A DNA stretch of 64,000 bases from Cepaea hortensis. Lineage: Eukaryota; Mollusca; Gastropoda; Stylommatophora; Helicidae. Shown in pieces: positions 18,335-30,164 of the stretch (position 1 is the stretch's first letter; every line of letters begins with the position of its first letter). A model generated the notes under the pieces. The model ran no database searches, was not told the origin of the DNA, and saw only the letters and a list, made by a program, of their open reading frames with translations. The stretch covers positions 40,603,812 to 40,667,811 of the forward strand of contig OY992894.1 in the NCBI GenBank assembly GCA_963921405.1, given 5' to 3'. The translations under genes and the position numbers were made by a program.

Positions 18335-18490
18335 ACCTAGCCTGCTCCGTGGCGAAGAGGTTACAGACGTAGTTCGTAAACCCGCATACCGTGTTCGAAA
18401 CGCAGTTGCGTTGGTTCTTTTGTATGTGTATTAAATGGTATGGGTGCCGGTCGTTCAGAAAGTAATGACAATATACTTAACGTAAACTTG
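18335..18490 (+). mobile_element. SINE family C copy
   Basis: Contains GCATACCGTGTTCGAAACGCAG (box B-like GTTCGAAAC) and the 3' domain GTGCCGGTCGTTCAGAAAGTAATG. The matching copy at 29735-29895 is in the opposite orientation. Copies of the 3' domain alone occur near 18605-18650 and inside 48725-48905. Confidence 0.65.
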
Positions 18491-18659
18491 CCCAGGAATC
18501 ACGAACAGCCAGGCAATGCTGGAGTTAACTGCTACGTAGGTAAAAGATATGCTACTAACTTTGCAGAACGTTGCAATCAACCCCAATCTCAGGTTGATAT
18601 TCTAGACAATTTTACATTCAGCAGTTTGCCATTGCATTCTGAACGAGTTGTCAACGTTG

Positions 18660-19330
18660 AAGTTCAAACTGACGATTGTTGGAAATGATCCCGTGACCTG
18701 ATCATCAGCGTACCGGATGTTCAGGAACAAGAGCGATCTTATCCCTTCGGCCCTGGCGAAGTCTCTCTGCTTGTTACATCCATCATGTGCCATGCCGGTA
18801 AGCGTCTGCTTGTTACATTGTGTACAAAAACAAGCGCACACGCCTCTTCAAATTCCTAGGCTGTACCCCCAAATATCACGCTAGCCTAAACACAACCGAC
18901 ATGCGCCCTACCTGGGAATCTCTCAGCTCTGCATATCGTGTGACGAATAGTGTGGATGGCTTCCTTGGATCTTATATCAACCGCCATGCTCGTCAAGCAT
19001 GTATATGTGTGTTTGGGGGATCAGATAAAGTCCTCGGCCATGCCCGGTGGGCCACGATACCTCCTGACCTTTCTTTCGCACATAGTTCACATAGGCTGAT
19101 ATTATCAACACGTTCTGGCCGTGTACTTTCCGACCCGCTGCAAGTGCCTGGAGAAGGTGATGATGGCTGCCTTGTACTTTTACCATATGGCCGACCAACT
19201 ATCCCCAGCCCTGAGCTGGCTGGTAAACAGGCGGGTGTCGGGCAGAGTGGTAACACTCTTGTCTGTCGTCGTTAGGTGTTTGGGTTCAATGGGAAGTCAG
19301 ACGAACCTACCTTGCTCATAGAATAGTAGA
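18660..19330. other. No recognised gene; open frame 18820-19275 of unknown status
   Basis: A 151-codon plus-strand frame is open but has no family signature, no composition suggesting coding, and overlaps other frames on both strands. It is listed only so that it can be checked against transcripts. Confidence 0.3.
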
Positions 19331-19353
19331 AGTGATATGGTGGTGGGAGTAGT

Positions 19354-20395
<1,042 letters not shown>

Positions 20396-20472
20396 GCTGC
20401 TGCTGTTGCTGCTGCTGTTGCTGTTGTTGTTATCAGAGCAATAGCAGTAGCATTAGTAACAGCAGCAATATA

Positions 20473-21317
20473 CAGTCAACCATCGCTTTTCGTTGCCTTC
20501 CGGTTTTCGTCGATTTCGGTTTTCGTCGATGTTTTCCGCAAAAACTTTGTCTCGGTTTTCGTCAGATGCCTCGGATTTCGTCGACGTGCCCACATTACCT
20601 CGCTGCTAATTTTGCAAAAACAAAGGTACCCACGCGTTCTTCTGCTCAGTTTGGCGTTGTTGTTTTTTGTTGTTGTGTGAGCATCACTTGCTAATAATAA
20701 AATACGAGAGCGGCATTAAGATTGCTGAAATCGGCCGCATGTACGGGAAGTCGTCATTCACAATAAGTTCGATTGTGGCAAAAAAAGAGGAAGGAATAAA
20801 GGAGGCTAAAGTAGCGAAAGGCGTCACTGTGCTAACGAAACAGAGATCGCAAACAATTGAAGATGTCGAGTAGTTATTATTAATTTGGATAAATCAAAAA
20901 CAGATGGCTATTCTGTTTCGGAGGCAATCGTATGTGATAAGAACAGACTGTGGCATGCCGATCTCATTAAGAAAATGCCTGGGACGAGTGCTAGTACACT
21001 TAGTGAATTTATGGCCAGCACATGATGGTTTGAAAACTTCAACAGGCGCACTGGCATACACAGTGTTACTAGACACAGCGAAGGTGCGAGTTAGGACAAG
21101 TTTGTTGCCGAAAATTAATACTAAATTTATTCTCTATAACATGTGTTGTTGTTGTTGTTGTTTTTTTTTTTTTTTTTGGTATGTATTTTGGAGTGTCTAG
21201 AACGAATTAATTGGATTTAAATTGATTCGTATGGAAATAATTGCCTCGATTTTCGTCGGTTTCGGATTTCTCCGATTGTTTTCGAACGGATTGTCCACGA
21301 AAACCAAGGTTTTACTG
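20473..21317 (+). mobile_element. Tigger/pogo DNA transposon relic
   Basis: Ends are CAGTCAACCATCGCTTTTCG and, inverted at the right, CAGTAAAACCTTGGTTTTCG; both match over about 25 bp and continue into TTTCGTCG-rich subterminal repeats. TA precedes the left end. Inside, 20670-20872 encodes KYESGIKIAEIGRMYGKSSFTISSIV, the pipsqueak-type helix-turn-helix of CENP-B/Tigger transposases. The related helix continues in shifted frames to about 21085 (SEAIV, KKMPG, HSVTRHSEG-like pieces). The DDE domain is absent. An internally deleted, inactive copy. Confidence 0.85.
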
Positions 21318-21349
21318 TTTTTCTAAAAACAAATCCCGAAGTAGGAATC

Positions 21350-21480
21350 TGCAATGGATCTATAAAGTGCTAGGACATTCTGTAGGCCTGAGTACACGGA
21401 GGAAGAGTTGGCCAGCCATTCCCTCACTTAGTGAACGACGAGCACAGGTGTCGGGACCCTCGTCCGACCGCAGCCAAGAG
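21350..21480 (-). repeat. Dispersed repeat family D, copy 2
   Basis: Reverse complement of the blocks at 205-345 (CTCGTCCGAC, GAACGACGAG, GGCCAGCCATTCC). Confidence 0.6.
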
Positions 21481-21631
21481 CACAACGTTTAAAAGATGTG
21501 CCGCCTAAAGACCGCCTTCAGGGCAGCCTTACTTCTACAGCAGACTCTCTGTGGGGGATGCAAAGCTTTACCAAGCTGTTCGGGGAAGCCATGAGAACGA
21601 CAAAAGCCAGACCGAAAAAAAGTCTACAAGG

Positions 21632-21790
21632 GAGTCTCTGTGGCGAAGTGGTCAAGCCGTTTGTCTCGCGCTCCGAAGGTTGTGGGTTCGATTCCGGGCT
21701 ACGTCATGCGATTCGTGGGTGCATTTTCTCGTAGACTTCGGGGGTTCGTCGCTGGAGCTACGGAGTTCGTGCTTTATGCGAAACTTTCTT
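21632..21790 (+). mobile_element. tRNA-derived SINE family A, copy 1
   Basis: Box A GTGGCGAAGTGGTCAAGC and box B GGGTTCGATTCC are canonical and correctly spaced. The body (CGTCGCTGGAGCTACGGAGTTCGTGC) matches the copy at 24724-24980. The 3' end runs straight into a CTAA-type repeat that expands into the large array that follows. Confidence 0.85.
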
Positions 21791-23066
21791 AGCTAACTAC
21801 TATGTAATTAACTAAGTAATTAACCAACCAACTTAGTAACTAACTAAACAACTAATTAGCTAAATAGTTAAATAAATTAACAACTAATTAGCTAACTAAC
21901 AAAGTAAACAATTTACAAACTAACTAAATAACTCATTAACTAGCTATTTGGCTATCTAATAAAACTAACTGCATGACTAATAAACTAGTTGCTTAACTAA
22001 CTACATACCAGTCTAAATAACTACCTAACAAACTACCTGCCTGATTAATTAGCTAACTAAACAACTATCTAATTAACTACCTGGCTAACAAATCGCTACC
22101 TAAAACATTAGTGACTAACCAAATAACTACCTAACTAGCTAACAGCCTATCTAAATAATTAGCTAACTAACTAATTATCTAGCTAAATAAATAATTAGTC
22201 AACTAACTAAATAACTAGTCAACTAACTAAATAACTAGTGTACTAACTAAATAACTAGTCAAATAACTAAATCACTAGTCAACTAACTAAATAACTAATC
22301 AATTACCTAAATCTCTAAGCAATTAACTAAATCACTTATCAACTAATTAAATTAGTCAACCAGTCAACTAAGCACATAACAAGTCAACTAAATAACTAAC
22401 TAGTCAACTATAAATAACTAACTAGTCAACTAGCTAAATAATTAGTCAACTAACTAAATAACTAGTCAACTAACTAAATAACTAATCAATTTACTAAATA
22501 ACTAGACAATTAGCTAAATAACTAGTAAGCTAACTAAATAAATAGTCCACTAACTAATCATCAACAATCCTCTTCTTCTGGCTTTAAAACTCCTAGTGCT
22601 TATAGGCCAACAACCAGGATAGCAAAGCCTTTATAGGCAGGATGATAGTGGTTGGTTTTACCGTGCCTGTTTTTCTATTTTACGGTGTGAGGTAGCCAGT
22701 CTCAGTCCAGTCCAGATAAATTGCATTTTACGACATGTTCAGGAGGTTTACAGTGTGTGAGTGGTACTGTAAATAACTATACAAAAAATAATAGCTAGCA
22801 TGCTTACTAAATAAACAGCTATGTAGCTAGCTAATTAGTTATCTAAATAACTACCTAGCTGAGTAAGTAAATAACTGGCTAACTAATTAACTAACTAGCC
22901 AGATGACTAACTAGCTATCTAAATAAATAATTAACTACTTTTAAAAAAAAACTCACTTCATACCTACAAGCACTTGGAATCAATGACTGGCAAGAGAAGA
23001 TCCACCAGAGAGACGAATGGAGACGGATTGTATCTGCAGCAAAGAACCTCAATGGCTCGGAACGTT

Positions 23067-23465
23067 GAAGAAGAAGAAGAAGAAGAAGAAGAAGAAGAAG
23101 AAGAAGAAGAAGAAGAAGAAGAAGAAGAAGAAGAAGAAGAAGAAGAAGAAGAAGAAGAAGAAGAAGAAGAAGAAGAAGAAGAAGAAGAAGAAGAAGAAGA
23201 AGAAGAAGAAGAAGAAGAAGAAGAAGAAGAAGAAGAAGAAGAAGAAGAAGAAGAAGAAGAAGAAGAAGAAGAAGAAGAAGAAGAAGAAGAAGAAGAAGAA
23301 GAAGAAGAAGAAGAAGAAGAAGAAGAAGAAGAAGAAGAAGAAGAAGAAGAAGAAGAAGAAGAAGAAGAAGAAGAAGAAGAAGAAGAAGAAGAAGAAGAAG
23401 AAGAAGAAGAAGAAGAAGAAGAAGAAGAAGAAGAAGAAGAAGAAGAAGAAGAAGAAGAAGAAAAA
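23067..23465 (+). repeat. Pure (GAA)n tract, about 133 copies
   Basis: About 400 bp of uninterrupted GAA with no variant triplet visible. All three plus frames are open (poly-Glu, poly-Lys, poly-Arg), which is not coding evidence. Long pure GAA/TTC tracts form triplex DNA. Confidence 0.98.
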
Positions 23466-23639
23466 CTAACTAACCATCTAACTAACTAATTAAATAATTA
23501 GGTAGCTAACTTACTAATTAACTACCTAATTAGCTAATTGACAACTAAAAAACTTTCTAATTAACCAAAATACTAACTAACTAGCTAAATAGTCAGCTAG
23601 ATAACTAAATAACTAGCTACCAAACTAGAATAACTTGGT

Positions 23640-24430
23640 AATTAACGAACGAACGAACGAACGAACGAACAAACTTTATTTTCAAATGGTTAAGAATTGG
23701 GCACGCAGGCCCGTCTAACATTCTGCCCTTCTATCACTCTCTTTCATACATTATTTCATTCACACATCATTCAAGGCTAACAGAGAACAGCAACAATAAA
23801 AAAAGATATGCATTATAAAGGCATGGGCAAAATGCGAACATCAAAACTACACGACACAGTAAAATTAGATAATGGTCTGACACTTGTTATTAGCCATGTG
23901 GAATATACTGGCCTACCAAAAGGGGACTGGCTGTTATACTAGGGTTTTGTTATTATTATTATTATCTCTATTATTAAGGGGGAAGATAATCCGTACTGAG
24001 ATAGTGTTCGAGTAATTTGCGATTATATGAATAGGGATTGGTGATGTCTTTGATTTCTTGTGGAAGATTGTTCCACAGCTGAGCTGCAGAGTACGTTAAG
24101 CTTGTTTTGTATAAGTCAATCCTAGGCTTCGGAATGTGTAATATATTTAAACGTTTACTGTGTCTAGCATTATATTTAAACAATGGCCAAAGGTAATTTG
24201 GGGCATTCCGATGCAGTATTTTGTGAATTAGTTTAGCTTTATTGAAAAGCAGGCGTTTGCGGAGTGGTAGTAACTGAAGGCGTTTATACAGGCTAGGATT
24301 GTCAGATAAATGTTTGTTATAAATTAGACTCATGGCCCGTTTCTGGAGTGAGTAAAGTCGCTTGGTGTTTGAATTAGAACAACCGTCCCAGATAGTAGAG
24401 CAGTAGTCAAAGTGTGTCTGTATATGTTAG
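23640..24430 (-). pseudogene. CR1/L2-like LINE 3' end with (GTTC)n tail
   Basis: The minus frame 24333-23974 has MSLIYNKHLSDNPSLYKRL, LLPLRKRLLFNKAKLIHKIL and SAAQLWNNLPQEIKD, the conserved post-RT C-terminal domain of CR1/L2-like LINEs, ending in a stop. Upstream in frame, CSTIWDGCSNSN is visible. A 3' UTR with AATAAA-like sequence ends in (GTTC)n at 23644-23669. The last 120 codons are open. It was 5'-truncated on insertion into the CTAA array. Confidence 0.85.
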
Positions 24431-24723
24431 CTAACTAACTAAATAATAAGCTAACTAGCTACATAAATGGCTAGCTCATTAAAAAATTAAGTAACTAACT
24501 AAATAATTACCTAACTAATTACTAAACTAACAACCTAACTAATTAAATGACAGAGAAATTAAAAAGCTAACTATCCAAGTACCTAGCTAACTAACAACCT
24601 AGCTAAATAATTTACAACTGGCCAACTAACAAACTAACTAACCGTTTGGCTAACTATAGAACTAAATAACTGACTAACTAGCTAGCTAACCAAATTGCTA
24701 GGTAATAAATAAAACTTACAATT

Positions 24724-24980
24724 AAAGAAAGTCGCTTAAAAGTCGACAGGGTCGACTTCATTGCACCGGGTTTTATCCCATATGGCTCGGTCTCTTTCCG
24801 CAGCACGGAAAGCGTCGCACAAAGCACGAACTCCGTAGCTTTTAGCGACGACCCACAGGAGTCTCCGAAACATTTAACTCGTAAGCCGAAGGACGCGGCC
24901 CGGAATCGAACCCACAACCTTCGGAGCACGAGTCAAACGGTTTGACCACTTCGCCACAGAGACTCCCAAAAATTATCCAA
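24724..24980 (-). mobile_element. tRNA-derived SINE family A, copy 2
   Basis: A 257-bp insertion flanked by the perfect 13-bp duplication AAAACTTACAATT (24711-24723 and 24981-24993). On the minus strand it has box A GTGGCGAAGTGGTCAAAC, box B GGGTTCGATTCC and a body shared with 21632-21790. This copy keeps a longer 3' body than copy 1. A clean duplication suggests recent retroposition. Confidence 0.92.
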
Positions 24981-25249
24981 AAAACTTACAATTGTTCATT
25001 GATACCATTGCTGATGGTAGGTTTTCCGAGCTGAGATCGAAGGCCTCTTATTCTTCATCTTCTTCTGCGTTCATCCGGACTTTTTTTTTTTCGGACGTGA
25101 TTGCGTTATGCCTGTTCACAGCAGAGCTGCGTTCTTGCGCCGTTAGGCCGACACATCCGACTTCTGCGGGCATTTGTTGACCGGGTTAACCTTCCCGGGG
25201 GCCTCTTGTTCAACCAGTTACAGCCTAATTTACAGGCTGGGAGTTATAA

Positions 25250-25266
25250 TTCCCCCCCCCCCCCCC
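25250..25266. repeat. Poly-C run
   Basis: A C homopolymer run of about 16 bases followed by AACAAAACAAAAC. Confidence 0.9.
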
Positions 25267-25409
25267 AACAAAACAAAACTCCTGAACCTCAGAGAGGAAC
25301 ACGACCAGGATGTGTGTGAGAGGACATTTTAACCCCTGGGCCACTCTTTCATCAACTTGTTGTTTTATTATTATGTTGTCTCGCAGTTCCATTTCGTTTT
25401 TGTCGGCAC

Positions 25410-25760
25410 GTTACTCATTCATTCATTCATTCATTCATTCATTCATTCATTCATTCATTCATTCATTCAGTAGCATGTCTCTTGCAGAACCTCGCTTCCA
25501 TAACAACCGTCCTGAAAACTTCTTGGCCATAAGCAAGATGTCCCGCATCCGTTACACCCATCTGGAGATCGTCTGCCACATCCTGTACCCATCTTCCTTT
25601 TGGCTTTCCTCTTCCTCTCTTCCCGGGCATACACCCCTCCATGATTGTTCTCTCCAAACTTTCATGACGTTTCAAGTGACCAAAATATTTCAATTTTCTT
25701 TATATTATCAACTTTACAACCAAAGAAAATTGAACTATTTTGGTCACTTACTATACGTTA
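25410..25760 (-). pseudogene. LINE family R 3' end with inverted 5' segment
   Basis: The minus frame 25693-25463 reads KYFGHLKRHESLERTIMEG, GKRGRGKPKGRWVQDV and GHLAYGQEVF, a near twin of the copy at 4406. The 3' tail is (TGAA)n, seen as (TTCA)n at 25410-25470. At the 5' end, AAAGAAAATTGAACTATTTTGG at 25723-25745 is the same LINE segment in plus orientation, making an inverted overlap with 25678-25703. This is the pattern left by twin priming. Confidence 0.85.
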
Positions 25761-26027
25761 CTACATACAACGTATGAACATGCAACGTTATCAGAACTCC
25801 AGTGTCCTCTGTTTTGTAAAGATTATCACTAGGCTCCTGTAAACTAGAGACATTGAGACGTGTAAGGTAAACCCTCCAGTACTTGTTTCACGAAGTCAGC
25901 TCACGGCCACCTGTTATTAACAACAGAAGGGCAGCAACCTGTAATATTACTTGCCTGCAGTAATCTATGCAAGGATTAATCAGACCTGGATGAATTATTC
26001 ACCGTCTCATCATCTCAGGTGAGAGCC

Positions 26028-26102
26028 GCAGTAGCGTAGTAGCCAAACACTCGCCTGCCTATCCAGTAGTCATGGATTCGATCCGCAGCTGGGTGATTCG
26101 GA
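26028..26102 (+). mobile_element. tRNA-like SINE head
   Basis: Box A-like TAGCGTAGTAGCCAAACAC and box B GGATTCGATCC, suitably spaced. No tail defined before the minisatellite starts at about 26192. Confidence 0.55.
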
Positions 26103-26191
26103 TTGTCAATACTGACATGGGCTCCCAGGTCGACTTCGTCTAAAATTGATATCAAGAAAATCTTGTGACGTAGTGGTGGCCAGCGTGAAAT

Positions 26192-26762
26192 TGACCACAT
26201 GACCAACAGAGTCCAACTGTAACTGACCACATGACCCACCGAATCCTATTGTAACTGACCACATGACCCACCGAATCCTATTGTAACTGTCCACATGACC
26301 CACCGAGTCCAACTGTAACTGACCACATGACCCACCAAGTCCTACTGTAACTGTCCATATGACCCACCGAGTACAACTGTAACTGACCACATGACCACCG
26401 AGTCCAACTGTAACTGACCCCATGACCCACTGAGTCCAACTGTAACTGACCCCATGACCCACCGAATCCTATTGTAACTGACCACATGACCCACCGAATC
26501 CTATTGTAACTGTCCACATGATCCACCGAATCCTATTGTAACTGTCCACATGACCCACCGAGTCCAACTGTAACTGACCCCATGACCCACCGAGTCCAAC
26601 TGTAACTGACCACGTGACCCACCGAGTCCTCCTGTAACTGACCCCATGACCCACCGAGTCCAATTGTAACTGACCCCATGACGCGCCGAGTCCAACTGTA
26701 ACTGACCATATGATCCATCGATTCCAACTGTAACTGACCATATAACCCACTGAGTCCAACAG
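26192..26762. repeat. 32-bp minisatellite
   Basis: About 18 units of CCGA(A/G)TCC(T/A)A(T/C)TGTAACTG followed by (A/T)CCACATGACCCA. Because 32 is not a multiple of 3, three units make one 32-residue peptide period, which keeps long minus frames open. These are not genes. Confidence 0.97.
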
Positions 26763-29361
26763 TTGTTTAACAAATTTGGTTCTAGTCCTATGTGCCCGTT
26801 GCGCATGAAAGCGTATAAAAGGGTTTTTTACTTATTCTTTGCTTTTTACATCATCTCATCCCGTGACTCCGATCGTGCTTTGATGTGGTGCCATGGGGTA
26901 AATATCAGTCATCCACCGATAGCTGTTCTCATCATCGTGCACAGGTTTGGGAATACTACATCCCGTTCACTACTCCATGATTTATCAGTCCAGGGTTTTA
27001 TATCCCTTCCTCTAAGATCTCATAACAACGCCTTCCACATGATCCTTGAACGACAGGCTCTTGTGGAAAGTGATTCCTGGGTATCTCAGTCTACTCTCCC
27101 TGTTAAAATGTCCACCATTTATCGTCAGATATGAGACGTCGATCTTAACAGTTCTATTGTCCAGAGAGTGCTTAAATCAGACGCTTTATCTGAGTTCACG
27201 ACACTGCCGCCCTCTGTACACCAGTCGATCACTTTGTTTACTGTCTCCTGCAATATTTGCTCTATTTGCGTCTTGTGCCTTCTCTGCCTATACATAAGAA
27301 CACATCTGCAAATGTCAGTATCCTTCCCATTACTGGTGCCTCAATTATTGCAATCTTGCTTACGTAAACTTTGAATAGCCCAGGCGATATTGTAGATCTC
27401 GGTAGTAGTCCGGGGATAATAATGCACGCCACTGAGGTCCATGAACCTAAGTTTAGAGCAACCCTACGAGAGTGCAGGGTAGCTGCTATCCAATTCACCA
27501 ACAGGGACTAACAACCTTCTCCATAAGAGTGTGCATCAAGATATCATACCCGAGTCTGTTATATGCGTCCTCAAGATCCAATACTGTTGTTGTTGTTGTT
27601 TTCTGTCTAATCTGGAACGCCTCATGAGCATTAAAAGCAAACTGTGCTGCGTTTGACCAGTTGTCTTTCCTTGGCTGGTAACGCCCCAACCCTCTTGTGG
27701 GTAGGTTTTCCCTTTCAAAGTAATCCTGCAGCTTAACAGAAGCAATCTTCTCCAAGACTTTACCAAATTTATTCTGCAAGGTGATAATCCCATAGCCATT
27801 GAATCTCGAATGGTCTTTACCTGACTTGGGTAGTGGAATTCAATGTATGTGCACTCACTTGTGAAGCTCTGATGCTGTCATAATGTTCAGGTTAAAGAGT
27901 TAACCGGTTCCAAATGTTGCTGTTATGTAGCCGGGGGCACAGAGTTGGGGTGAGCGCTCAACCTTGCATTAAATATACCAATAGCTCGTGCATTCATTAC
28001 CTCTGCAGCAAATGTCCACCTCCTGGCCTTCACGTTGCGGAACTGTTTTAATTAAAAGGAGAAGGGGCGGCGGCGAGTCTCTGGCGCCGAAAAATAATCA
28101 TAACGCTCTAGATGTGTATGCACGTACATGCATGCCCAGACACACTTGTGCGCACCTACACATCTAAACTCGAGTAAGGCCACAGTCTGCTCTAGCAAAG
28201 AAAAGGTCCTGAAGACGGAGGTAACCAGCCAGGAGGCGCACCACATAAATCAGGATGCCACGCAATTACGCCATGAAATATGTAGACTACTGCAAAAGAG
28301 TTAACCATCTCCCCCAAATCTACATCGCTGAAATCTTTTATATGAGCGAACCCTGCAGGTCCCAGCACAGTGTCTTTGCTTGTTTTCAATATATACATTA
28401 TGTTTTCTACCTGTATGACTTCCTCATACCTGTCGTCTCTGATCAAACTTGCCAGAAAATCTCTAACTGTATCCTTGATGTCTTCTTCATTTGATCTGAT
28501 ATAAATCTCCGCAGGAAGGCTTCCCCTTTCTTCCTGTTATCCTCATTGGCATGCCATTATCCCTATATATAGTTTCAATTGTGGTAGGCGGGTCTTTTCT
28601 ACTCATCTATCTGTGTAGTTTCCAGAATTTACCCAGTCTTATCGCCTTCCAACACATATATGAAATTATCCCACGTAGCGTTTCTGGCCTCTACTTTGTC
28701 CATCTTCATCCTCTTGGCCTTCTCCAGTTCCTCTTGTGTGTGTTAGGGTGTCTGCCTTAGTTTCTGTAATTGCTTAATTGCAAGTCTCTTTGATTCTACT
28801 TCTGCTGTGGATGCCTGCCATGGAGGAGGGAGGAGGCAGTGTTTGCACAAATGCGGGTTCGCTGGTTCCAGTATATGTCTTTTATCGGAGTCGTCTTAAA
28901 GAGCATTGGTCCGCTCATTATTGAAAGCCTTCCGTGCTCTAGTTGCCATATTCTTTGCAGATTTGGTCATCAGTACCAAGCAGGGCAGGTGGTCCCTCCA
29001 AAAATCTCCCAAAACGGTCTGTCGTATATCCCATACCTCTTACTCAACCATGTAATCTGTAAGGGCCTTCCCCTGATTGGTTTTCTCCTGTATAATTCCA
29101 TTCACTGCTCAGAGAATTACAATTTATACAAATAAGAAGCTTGTTTCCAGCTATTTCCTCCGACTCCTTGAGCCAGTTCCAGCGCTCCTCCGTGACAGCA
29201 GAATCCGCCGCAACATACATATGTTCTGAGAAGCAATGGCGGAAAACGTGATATTGCCCACATCCATATACCCAATACGCCTCTAGACGTGGAAACAGGT
29301 CGTTTACATTTTCATAGGTAAAATAAACAACACACAGACAAATCGGACCGTTAAGGTCCAT
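26763..29361 (-). pseudogene. Jockey/CR1-like LINE copy, decayed, split by S2
   Basis: Minus-strand order: degenerate endonuclease (29361-29044, LLICINCNSLSSEWN where a GDFN-type motif is expected), linker pieces (EDNRKKGEAFLRRFISDQMKK), RT start (YILKTSKDTVLGPAGFAHIKDFSD, 28446-28295), S2 insertion, then RT (NKFGKVLEKIASVKL, LDLEDAYNRLGYDIL, STISPGLFKVY, LTFADVFLC). The catalytic FADD reads FAD-V, so one Asp is missing. Many stops occur. Sequence below about 27100 is too decayed to assign. Confidence 0.8.
27906..28294 (+). mobile_element. Short interspersed element S2, copy 2
   Basis: A 389-bp insertion flanked by the perfect 12-bp duplication AAAGAGTTAACC (27894-27905 and 28295-28306), located inside the RT region of the minus-strand LINE. 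The whole length matches 4023-4405. It contains GTTATGTAGCCGGGG and ATGCACGTACATGCATG. Tail type and class are unclear. Confidence 0.92.
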
Positions 29362-29369
29362 CTAAGAGG

Positions 29370-29700
29370 AGTATGCAGGAAACATGTAGAGTTAGATTGA
29401 GAAAGTGGGAATAAAGAAGAGGGTGGTAGAAAAAGTAATTGAATAAATCAGGAGGAATAAGGTGGAAGATAAAAACCAATAATAAGATAGCAATATGTAG
29501 AAGGAACAATGATATAGAAATATAGAAGGATGAAGAAGGACACAGAATTTAGAAGAAAGCAGAAGACGGTAGAAGGAAGAAAGTGACAGAAAGCAAAGGG
29601 CAGACCGAAGAAACAAGTAGCAGAATGGAGATGGAAGAAGGTAAAAAAGCGGAAGGTAGAAGACGGTAGAAGGAATAGAAAAATTAACTGCATATCCTTT
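29370..29700. repeat. Purine-rich low-complexity DNA (GAA/GGA/GTA-type)
   Basis: Plus strand is mostly A and G with scattered GTAGAA. Frames on the minus strand are open from composition alone. A similar patch lies at 29896-30000. Confidence 0.8.
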
Positions 29701-29734
29701 ACATGACACCGCAATCAACCCCATCACTTTTTAT

Positions 29735-29895
29735 GGCTTTTAGTGATTTCTATGCAAGTTTACTTTCAGTAGTTTGCCATTGCTTTCTGAACGACCGGCA
29801 GCCATACCATTGTATGAAAATCAACGCAGCTGTGTTTTCGAATGTGGTATGGGATATTACGAACTGCGTCCGTATCCACAGAGCCAAAGAAGGAA
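29735..29895 (-). mobile_element. SINE family C copy
   Basis: On the minus strand: ACGCAGTTCGTAATATCCCA, box B-like CATTCGAAAACAC, then TGCCGGTCGTTCAGAAAGC and AATGGCAAACTACTG. It matches 18335-18490. Confidence 0.7.
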
Positions 29896-30164
29896 TAAGA
29901 GGGAGATGAAAGGTAGAATGAAGAAGAAGGTAGAAGGACAAATAAGATAGAAAGATGAAGGTGATTGAAGGAAGATGAATACAAAAGGAATACGACGGTC
30001 ATCAATATCATCATGTGTCTTGCAACGTGGCAAGAGCATTCATGTCTCTCCACAGATCTTGGTTGTTGATGTTCTGGCTCAATTCTACTCATGACTTTTC
30101 TCTATACCATCTTTATAGACCATCAATCATCATATTTCTCGATGAGTCTCTGGCTCAGTCATTA

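Larger units (their letters stand above)
21785..24710. repeat. CTAA-derived low-complexity array
   Basis: About 2.9 kb of degenerate AACTAACTAAATAACTAGTC-like units. It is broken by unique DNA (22555-22795), a (GAA)n tract (23067-23465) and a LINE (23640-24430). No coding potential. Confidence 0.9.

Noticed and set aside
21637..21710. tRNA gene
   Set aside because: Boxes A and B are canonical, but the sequence is repeated with a shared non-tRNA body at 24724-24980, so it is a SINE head.
22974..23489. Poly-Glu and poly-Lys ORFs
   Set aside because: Direct translation of the (GAA)n tract; no conserved flanking protein sequence.
26278..26806. Repeat protein with GSVTVGLGGSWGQLQ units
   Set aside because: Produced by a 32-bp minisatellite, seen equally in all three minus frames.
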